A stretch of DNA of 5,883 nt, taken from NCBI GenBank assembly GCA_946885425.1, contig CAMPGJ010000073.1, positions 1 through 5,883 on the forward strand, read 5' to 3'. Source of the DNA: an uncultured bacterium (GTDB lineage Bacteria; Patescibacteria; Microgenomatia; Levybacterales; UBA12049). Within the stretch, counting starts at the first letter, position 1, and the number at the start of each line of letters is the position of its first letter. Below the pieces are notes generated by a model. That model saw nothing but the letters and a program-made list of their open reading frames with translations, did no database searches and had not been told where the DNA came from. The position numbers and the translations under genes are program-made. Positions 1-5,058 of this stretch are shown here, in pieces.

Positions 1-462
1 CCATCACGGGGCATGACAATGGTTGCTGGAACTATGAATGGTATCCCTTTTAAAACCTTACTGGAACCGGACGGAAAGTATGGACCTGGGCTAAAGCCAA
101 GCCACTGGTTCCGTCCTGATGAAAAATTGCTTGATGACGCAAAAGCATCGGTAGGGGATACGGTACAAGTTTCAATTGAGCCGACCAAAGAATGGATAGA
201 ACCGGAAGTTCCAACCGACGTAAAAAAAGCCCTCTCCACTTCTTCCAAAGCCGAAGCATTGTGGAAAGATATCACCCCCATGGCACGTTGGGATTGGATC
301 CGATGGATACGTGCTGTCAAAACGCAGGAAACGCGAGAAAAACATCTTGATGTAATGCTGGATAAACTCAACAAAGGCATGCGAAGACCATGTTGTTTTA
401 ACCGCAACTTATGCAGTGAACCTGCCGTATCACATAATTGGAAGCTCCTCGACCCGAAGTAG
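1..462 (+). CDS. DUF1905 / YdeI-OmpD-associated (OmdA) family protein, 5'-truncated by window edge
   Basis: The reading frame is open from base 1 and ends at TAG 460-462, giving 153 visible residues. The ATG at 13 is probably not the start: the codons before it encode P-S-R-G, which fits the usual 'PSRGM..V.GT.NG.PF' opening of DUF1905 domains, so the true start lies upstream. Visible residues 1-65 match the small beta-barrel DUF1905 domain, with the 'VGDTVQVSIE' strand. Residues about 70-120 match the helical OmdA/YdeI domain, with the hallmark 'WIRAVKTQETREKHLD' helix. The tail has the 'RRPCCFNR' Cys-Cys motif seen in some members. The Pfam label 'bacteriocin-protection' comes from YdeI-type proteins; the biochemical activity is not established, and a resistance role here is only inferred. 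It is followed after 49 bases by a resistance-type UvrA paralogue that has its own promoter. Family assignment is confident; function is uncertain. Confidence 0.82.
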   Translation, partial: PSRGMTMVAGTMNGIPFKTLLEPDGKYGPGLKPSHWFRPDEKLLDDAKASVGDTVQVSIEPTKEWIEPEVPTDVKKALSTSSKAEALWKDITPMARWDWIRWIRAVKTQETREKHLDVMLDKLNKGMRRPCCFNRNLCSEPAVSHNWKLLDPK

Positions 463-473
463 ACACCCTTAAT

Positions 474-484
474 GCCCCTAAAAT
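474..484 (+). repeat. 11-base motif GCCCCTAAAAT, copy 1
   Basis: The motif lies 27 bases before the ATG at 512. It recurs exactly at 3526-3536 upstream of the GH19 gene, and both copies are followed within a few bases by an AC...TTAT stretch. Here it sits where a -35 element would be expected, so an activator or repressor site is possible, but chance or distant homology cannot be excluded. Confidence 0.35.
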
Positions 485-495
485 TACCCTTATTA

Positions 496-504
496 TGTTA
501 AAAT
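496..504 (+). promoter_or_regulatory. Extended -10 promoter (TGTTAAAAT) for the uvrA-like gene
   Basis: TG-T-TAAAAT matches the extended -10 consensus TGnTAtAAT well. No good -35 is seen at 16-18 bases upstream, as is usual for extended -10 promoters. The element ends 7 bases before the ATG at 512, so predicted transcription starts at or next to that codon. There is no Shine-Dalgarno sequence, which agrees with a leaderless transcript. Confidence 0.6.
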
Positions 505-511
505 AGTCTCT

Positions 512-2767
512 ATGCAAGAATTTATTGAAATACATGGTGCCAGGGAAAATAATCTTAAAAACGTTTCTCTCAGAATCCCCAAGCGCAAAATAACCATCTT
601 TACCGGAGTTTCAGGATCAGGGAAATCATCTATTGTCTTTGATACTATTGCCACTGAAGCAATGCGGCAGTTGTATGAGAATTTTAGTGCATTTATCAGA
701 GGTTTTCTCCCTAAGTATAGTCAACCTGATGCCGATTCACTTGAGAATCTCAGTATGGCAATCGTTGTCGACCAGAAACGTATGGGAGGTGGTTCACACT
801 CAACCATGGGGACAATTACTGATATTTATACAGTGCTTAGGCTTCTTTTTTCGCGTGTGGGAACGCCGTTCGTCGGCTACTCAAATGTCTTTTCCTTCAA
901 TGATCCGCAGGGCATGTGCCCCGAGTGCAATGGACTTGGGCGTAAAACAGTGCTTCAGACAGAAGGTATGTTGGACATGAATAAATCACTCAATGAAGGC
1001 GCTATCCAAAGCCCGTTACTCATAAACTGGGAGAAAGATATGTATAAAAGCTCAGGGTTTTTCGACAACGATAAAAAACTTTCGGACTATACCAAAGAAG
1101 AAATGGATTTGCTCTTATATGGGAAAGATCTTAAATTCAAATTGACCATTGGACAGGGAACAATGAACGCAAGCTATTTGGGAATTATTGAAAAACTCAA
1201 CCGTTCTTATGTAAAACGTGATATAAAGACTCTTTCGGAGCGTAAACAAAAAGCACTTGCTCCTTTTCTTACCTTCGGCACGTGTGATGCCTGTAATGGA
1301 GCCAGGCTTTCTCCCAAAACACTCAGCTGCAAAATAAATGGACAGAACATCGCAGAACTTTCTGCCATGGAAGTAGAAGAACTGCTTGAAGTTATCAAAA
1401 AAATAGATGCCCCAACTGCAAAACCAATGATCAATACCCTCACCGAAAGATTGCAATATCTCGTCGATATTGGACTAGGTTATCTCAGCCTGAACCGCGA
1501 AACAGATACGCTTTCAGGCGGAGAATCACAGCGTGTCAAAATGGTCAAACATCTCGGGAGCAGCCTGGTTGATGTGACATATATTTTTGATGAACCAAGT
1601 ATCGGGTTACATCCGCGGGATGTCCACCGGCTAAATGAACTACTGCAAAAACTGCGTGATAAAGGAAACACCGTTATCGTCGTTGAACATGATCCTGATG
1701 TCATAAAAGTTGCTGATTATATCGTCGATGTCGGGCCCCATGCCGGAGAACATGGTGGTGAAATAGTCTATGAAGGGAGTTTTGAAGATTTGCTCAAAGC
1801 AAATACGTTGACAGGAAAACACATGCAGCAATCCCTGCCGATTAAAAAAGCCTTCCGGTCAGCAAAAGGGCAGCTTCCGATAGTGAATGCCAACAAAAAT
1901 AATCTACATAATGTGAGCGTCAACATCCCTACAGGAATATTTACTGCAATAACCGGAATCGCAGGATCAGGAAAAAGTTCTCTTATCCATCAGGTATTTT
2001 TGAAACAGCATCCTGAAGCCATCGTCATTGATCAATCAGCAGTCGGAGCCAATTCCCGTTCCAATCCTGCCACATATACAGGCATCATGGATGATGTAAG
2101 GAAGGCTTTTGCCGTAGCAAATAAAGTCGATGCAGGACTATTCAGCTTCAATTCCAAAGGAGCATGTGAAAATTGTCAGGGACAAGGCGTCATATATACA
2201 GAGCTAGCGTTCATGGATGGTGTGAAGAGCCCATGTGAAATCTGTGAAGGTAAACGGTTTAAAGAAGAAGTATTGGAATACAAATTAGATGGGAAATCCA
2301 TTGCGGATGTTCTGGAGATGAATATTGCCCAAGCTTTAGAGTATTTTACCAATAAAGATATTGTGAAAAAGCTTCAGACCATGAGTGATGTGGGGCTGGA
2401 TTACTTAACATTAGGACAGCCGCTGAATACATTATCAGGAGGAGAATGCCAGCGTATCAAGCTTTCAAGCGAGCTGCATAAAAAGGGCAGTATTTATGTA
2501 CTGGACGAACCAACCACAGGACTGCACATGTCTGATATCACCCATCTTCTGGAAATTATGAACCGGCTTGTAGATACCGGCAACACAGTCATCGTTATAG
2601 AACACAATCTTGACATCATCAAAAACGCTGACTGGATTATCGATATGGGACCTGAAGGAGGTAATAAAGGGGGAAGAATCATTTTTGAAGGAACACCGGA
2701 GCAGTTATTAAGCGACAAAAATTCTCTGACAGGCGAGTATCTCCGCAAAAGCCTCATCAATAGTTGA
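512..2767 (+). CDS. Short UvrA-family ABC ATPase lacking the UvrB-binding domain (resistance-type UvrA paralogue)
   Basis: This is a soluble, DNA-associated tandem ABC ATPase of 751 residues; canonical UvrA has about 940. First half: Walker A GVSGSGKSS (32-40), the 'DQKRMGGGSHSTMGTITDIY' segment (87-106) in place of the usual NPRSTVGT-type motif, CPEC (136-139), an insertion domain about 145-250, CDAC (258-261), signature LSGGE (334-338), Walker B ending IFDE (358-361) and His393. Second half: Walker A GIAGSGKSS (482-490), DNA-contact motif SRSNPATYTG (515-524), a complete zinc finger (C552, C555, C575, C578), LSGGE (641-645), Walker B VLDE (663-666) and His698. After 'RVGTP' (115-119) the sequence passes almost directly to 'FSFNDPQGMCPEC', so the roughly 110-residue UvrB-binding domain is absent. 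Both ATP sites appear intact. Such short paralogues (compare the daunorubicin-resistance protein DrrC) are thought to release DNA-bound drugs or lesions without UvrB; that role is inferred here. The ATG is set by the family N-terminus and by the promoter 7 bases upstream. The stop TGA lies inside the next promoter. Confidence 0.93.
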   Translation: MQEFIEIHGARENNLKNVSLRIPKRKITIFTGVSGSGKSSIVFDTIATEAMRQLYENFSAFIRGFLPKYSQPDADSLENLSMAIVVDQKRMGGGSHSTMGTITDIYTVLRLLFSRVGTPFVGYSNVFSFNDPQGMCPECNGLGRKTVLQTEGMLDMNKSLNEGAIQSPLLINWEKDMYKSSGFFDNDKKLSDYTKEEMDLLLYGKDLKFKLTIGQGTMNASYLGIIEKLNRSYVKRDIKTLSERKQKALAPFLTFGTCDACNGARLSPKTLSCKINGQNIAELSAMEVEELLEVIKKIDAPTAKPMINTLTERLQYLVDIGLGYLSLNRETDTLSGGESQRVKMVKHLGSSLVDVTYIFDEPSIGLHPRDVHRLNELLQKLRDKGNTVIVVEHDPDVIKVADYIVDVGPHAGEHGGEIVYEGSFEDLLKANTLTGKHMQQSLPIKKAFRSAKGQLPIVNANKNNLHNVSVNIPTGIFTAITGIAGSGKSSLIHQVFLKQHPEAIVIDQSAVGANSRSNPATYTGIMDDVRKAFAVANKVDAGLFSFNSKGACENCQGQGVIYTELAFMDGVKSPCEICEGKRFKEEVLEYKLDGKSIADVLEMNIAQALEYFTNKDIVKKLQTMSDVGLDYLTLGQPLNTLSGGECQRIKLSSELHKKGSIYVLDEPTTGLHMSDITHLLEIMNRLVDTGNTVIVIEHNLDIIKNADWIIDMGPEGGNKGGRIIFEGTPEQLLSDKNSLTGEYLRKSLINS

Positions 2768-2792
2768 CAGTTGAGCGTATATTATTTACCAT
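2764..2792 (+). promoter_or_regulatory. Sigma70-type promoter, -35 overlapping the uvrA-like stop codon
   Basis: A perfect -35 TTGACA (2764-2769) is followed after exactly 17 bases by TACCAT (2787-2792), which keeps the important TA...T of a -10. The -35 contains the TGA stop (2765-2767) of the upstream gene. The predicted start of transcription (about 2799-2800) coincides with the GTG start of the next gene, giving a leaderless message. Confidence 0.6.
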
Positions 2793-2799
2793 TTAGATA

Positions 2800-3495
2800 G
2801 TGAACCAAATAAAAAAATCTACAACCAGAATATCTTCTGCGAATAAAGATAGATCAAAAATAAAAGCACTCTTTACTGGAGTTCTTCTCACTCTTTCCCT
2901 TGGATTGGTTTTGGGTATTATCAATACACCCCAGGATATCCGCCAGAGAGCACAAAACACACCAGGGCGCACACCTGCTACACCGCCTCAGTGTGCCGCG
3001 GCTGCTGATAATACAGGTGTCTGTGTCGCAACAACAGACGGCTGTTACCCTGGAGAAGAGCAAGACGAAGGACAGCTTGATTGTACGACCGGACAGACTT
3101 GCTGCGGATTGGCTCCTGTTCCGGAACAATGTCTTGCAGCATCAAAAGGTCAGACATTTTGTGCAACAGCGGCAAACTGTACTACCCTCTATACTGGCAT
3201 GAACTTAGGACAGTTGGATTGCGCAGACGGGATAATCTGTTGTCAGAACCCGGCAGCAGCCACAAATACACCTGCACCCACAGAACCAATAGATCCGACA
3301 CCAACATTCGAGTCTATATCCGTACCCACAGAAACACCTACTGAAGCACCCATTGATGAACCTACAGCCGTTCCTGATCCTACTAACCCGCCAGCACAAA
3401 CTCCACCACCAGCTTCACCAGCAAACAATGGGGGATTATTGGGCATCCTTATACAGCTGATCCTCCTTATCTTCTCACTTATTGGACTAGCCTAA
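2800..3495 (+). CDS. Membrane-anchored protein with two tandem six-cysteine modules
   Basis: The family is not recognised. The 231-residue protein has a basic N-terminus (residues 1-22), a membrane segment at about 23-41, then an exported region and a second hydrophobic stretch at the extreme C-terminus (213-230) with no basic tail. Residues 65-102 and 111-148 are two copies of one module: C65-x9-C75-x6-C82-x12-C95-x5-CC(101,102) and C111-x9-C121-x5-C127-x13-C141-x5-CC(147,148), each with 'GQLDC' before the final pair. This suggests disulfide-bonded mini-domains outside the membrane; the spacing resembles arthropod clip domains, but homology is not claimed. Residues 150-210 are a Pro/Thr/Ala/Glu-rich linker, plausibly a wall-spanning spacer. 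GTG 2800 is the only sensible start: an in-frame TAG lies at 2794-2796 and no alternative start occurs before the membrane segment. The promoter predicts a leaderless message. Surface adhesion or structural roles are guesses. Confidence 0.85.
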   Translation: MNQIKKSTTRISSANKDRSKIKALFTGVLLTLSLGLVLGIINTPQDIRQRAQNTPGRTPATPPQCAAAADNTGVCVATTDGCYPGEEQDEGQLDCTTGQTCCGLAPVPEQCLAASKGQTFCATAANCTTLYTGMNLGQLDCADGIICCQNPAAATNTPAPTEPIDPTPTFESISVPTETPTEAPIDEPTAVPDPTNPPAQTPPPASPANNGGLLGILIQLILLIFSLIGLA

Positions 3496-3521
3496 TCACC
3501 TGCAGCTTACAATACACAACA

Positions 3522-3536
3522 TTTAGCCCCTAAAAT
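3522..3536 (+). repeat. Small inverted repeat TTTAG-CCC-CTAAA containing motif GCCCCTAAAAT, copy 2
   Basis: TTTAG (3522-3526) and CTAAA (3530-3534) are perfect complements around CCC. GCCCCTAAAAT at 3526-3536 is identical to 474-484. It lies 12 bases upstream of the -35 box of the GH19 gene, where an operator or activator site would be plausible. It is too short, and has no T-run, to be a terminator. Confidence 0.35.
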
Positions 3537-3548
3537 AACTTATAGTAC

Positions 3549-3577
3549 TTGACAAACACGGTTAATTTTGTTATTAT
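3549..3577 (+). promoter_or_regulatory. Strong sigma70-type promoter for the GH19 gene, predicted leaderless
   Basis: A perfect TTGACA (3549-3554), a 17-base spacer and TATTAT (3572-3577) make this the clearest promoter in the window. The -10 ends 6 bases before the ATG at 3584, so the expected first transcribed base is at or next to that codon. There is no room for a ribosome binding site. Confidence 0.8.
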
Positions 3578-3583
3578 AGGATC

Positions 3584-4762
3584 ATGGAAATGAAAGAGCT
3601 CAACGCTCCAGCATTTGAGAAGAGAGAATTCTTTTATCTGAAAGAATTTCCCCAAACAAACTCAAGCGCACATGAAAAACTCATTGATATACTAGCAGAA
3701 GAAAAGCCTGCCAGATCAGGTGTAAAAGAACAATCTCTTCAACAAACAAAAACATCACATAAAAAAATCGTGGACATAGCAGAAAAAGAAGGGACGGATA
3801 TCCTCCTGCCAGCAGACCTCATCGTTAGAAATAACTTGCACAGCAAGCAAAGCCAAGAAAAAAGAAAGCGCGCCACCCGCATATTATCAGGTGTAAAAGA
3901 ACAATCTCTTCAAAAAGCAAAATTAGCACATGAAAAACTCGTTGATATGGCAGTAAAAGGAAAACGTGTCACATCAGGTGTAAAAGAACAATCTCTCCAA
4001 AAAGCAAAAACTCTCTTTGAATCAAAAAAAGATGGAAAACGAAAGCTTGTTCAACTAGCAATCGGAGGCGTACTTGCCACCAATGCACTTGCCGGTACAG
4101 ACGCATTTATGCACGAACAAGCAAAAACAGAAAATTTTGTAGCGCAAGCAGGACAACCCCAAGCAGAACAAGCTAAAGCACAACCTAAGGCAACACAGGA
4201 AAATAAAATGATTAATGCATTAGCTAAAAAAGCAGATAAAGAATCTGGCACCAACAGAGAAAAACTTAAAAAAAATATTAAACTCATCGTTGACTCTCTC
4301 CAAGAACGGAAGATAGCTACACCTCGCGTCATAGCGTACGCCATGGCAACAATAGAAACAGAAACAGCGCATACATATAAACCCGTAAGAGAAGCATATT
4401 ACCTTGATAAAGCATATAACGCCAAACCTGGCACGTACGGTGAACAATCAGCCATAAACAATGGTTATGAAGGAGGAAAAGATTATTATGGTCGGGGATA
4501 TATTCAAATAACCCACGACTATAATTACAAAAAATTTGGTAGAGAGCTGGGAATGGGAAACAAGTTAGTCAACAATCCTGATTTAGCATTAAAGCCTAAC
4601 GTTGCAGCAGATATCTTGGCTGAATTCTTTAAAGAGAATGGGGTTGCCAAAAAAGCTGAAAAAAGTTTTGTAGCCGCAAGAGAACCAATTAACGCAGGTG
4701 ACAAAACGTACAAAATTGCCAAAGACGCCCAAAAATTTCTCAAAACAATCAAAAACTCCTAA
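3584..4762 (+). CDS. Membrane-tethered GH19 (chitinase/muramidase-like) hydrolase with intracellular repeat region
   Basis: The 392-residue protein has three parts. Residues 1-154 are charged and carry a repeat starting S/G-V-K-E-Q-S-L-Q at 45, 102 and 131, followed by a 'hEKLVDIA'-like half; an orphan second half sits at 29-39. Residues 155-170 form a hydrophobic segment after the basic KKDGKRK, ending ALA, so it is either a membrane anchor or a late signal-peptidase site. A Gln/Ala-rich linker (180-205) precedes a GH19 domain (about 207-388): 'AMATIETETAHTYKPVRE' (253-270) with E260 at the position of the catalytic acid of the HET motif, E270 as a candidate second carboxylate, 'GRGYIQIT' (303-310), 'NYKKFG' and 'NNPDLALKP' (330-338). 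GH19 enzymes cleave beta-1,4 links in chitin, and many bacterial and phage members act on peptidoglycan; the substrate here cannot be told. By the positive-inside rule the repeats stay in the cytoplasm and the enzyme faces out. The ATG at 3584 is fixed by the promoter; ATG 3590 is a less likely alternative. Confidence 0.88.
   Translation: MEMKELNAPAFEKREFFYLKEFPQTNSSAHEKLIDILAEEKPARSGVKEQSLQQTKTSHKKIVDIAEKEGTDILLPADLIVRNNLHSKQSQEKRKRATRILSGVKEQSLQKAKLAHEKLVDMAVKGKRVTSGVKEQSLQKAKTLFESKKDGKRKLVQLAIGGVLATNALAGTDAFMHEQAKTENFVAQAGQPQAEQAKAQPKATQENKMINALAKKADKESGTNREKLKKNIKLIVDSLQERKIATPRVIAYAMATIETETAHTYKPVREAYYLDKAYNAKPGTYGEQSAINNGYEGGKDYYGRGYIQITHDYNYKKFGRELGMGNKLVNNPDLALKPNVAADILAEFFKENGVAKKAEKSFVAAREPINAGDKTYKIAKDAQKFLKTIKNS
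3716..4000 (+). repeat. Three near-identical 27-base repeats inside the GH19 gene
   Basis: Copies lie at 3716-3742, 3887-3913 and 3974-4000. The first two are identical over 27 bases and the third differs by one T-to-C change. Starts are 171 and 87 bases apart, that is 57 and 29 codons, so the unit is about 29 codons and one intermediate unit has been replaced or has degenerated. Flanking bases that encode the second half of the unit (for example GCACATGAAAAACTC at 3668 and 3928) are also nearly repeated. Confidence 0.9.
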
Positions 4763-4833
4763 ATCTTTAATTAGAGCATTCAATTCTTCCATAGTTCTTA
4801 CCCAATTATTGTCTCGCTCTCATCGCTGTCCCA

Positions 4834-4839
4834 GATAAT
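4834..4839 (+). promoter_or_regulatory. Probable -10 element (GATAAT) for the small helical protein gene
   Basis: GATAAT ends 6 bases before ATG 4846, the same geometry as the other starts in the window. Only a poor -35 candidate is seen (TTGTCT at 4809-4814, 19-base spacer). No Shine-Dalgarno sequence is present. The case rests mainly on the repeated spacing. Confidence 0.45.
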
Positions 4840-4845
4840 CTGACT

Positions 4846-5058
4846 ATGAATACCATGCAAAAAGATCTACAAGAGGTAAAGACCTTCTTGGACATTTCGT
4901 ACCAACTATTTGACAAGAAACTCTCCACTATCGAAAAAGCTATGATTACTGCGCAGTCTCATAGAGAACAAGATCATTTAAAGCAAAAAGCCATCCAGCT
5001 CCATAAAGAATATAAACAAACACTTGCTGCTATGGAAAATTATATCGATACTTTATGA
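4846..5058 (+). CDS. Small helical (coiled-coil-like) protein, unknown function
   Basis: The family is not recognised. The protein has 70 residues, with no signal peptide, membrane segment, cysteine or tryptophan. The sequence is strongly helical and charged, with heptad-like hydrophobic positions (L8, L15, F22, I29 and again L45, L52) and a polar break about 36-43, compatible with a two-helix hairpin. Reality of the gene is supported by the -10 element placed 6 bases before the ATG and by a 4-base ATGA overlap with the next gene, which implies translational coupling. Being co-made with a membrane protein that has a long cytoplasmic part, it could be a partner or chaperone of that part; this is inference. 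ATG 4855 is an alternative start. Confidence 0.72.
   Translation: MNTMQKDLQEVKTFLDISYQLFDKKLSTIEKAMITAQSHREQDHLKQKAIQLHKEYKQTLAAMENYIDTL

Noticed and set aside
13..15. ATG at 13 as the true start of the DUF1905/OmdA gene
   Set aside because: The four codons before it fit the conserved PSRG opening of the family and the frame is open to base 1, so the gene is cut by the window edge.
50..259. Antisense and alternative-frame open frames (for example 50-259 -, 633-980 +, 1115-1456 -, 2854-3129 -, 4051-4344 -, 5557-5760 -)
   Set aside because: All lie inside well-supported genes, show no family resemblance, have no promoter or start signal, and have compositions expected of shadow frames.
2765..2767. 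TGA recoded as glycine, as in Gracilibacteria and SR1
   Set aside because: TGA ends the uvrA-like protein at a normal family C-terminus and ends the 70-residue gene at an ATGA overlap. No in-frame TGA interrupts a conserved domain.
3496..3548. Rho-independent terminator after the Cys-module gene
   Set aside because: Only a CTGCAG palindrome and a 5-base inverted repeat are present, with no GC-rich stem followed by a T-run. No convincing terminator was found in any gap of the window.
3716..4000. CRISPR array
   Set aside because: The three 27-base repeats are in frame within a coding sequence, spaced at 171 and 87 bases by codon multiples, and encode the same peptide.
4846..5058. WXG100/ESAT-6-like secreted protein
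   Set aside because: The size and helical hairpin pattern are similar, but there is no W-x-G motif or any tryptophan, and no secretion genes are nearby.
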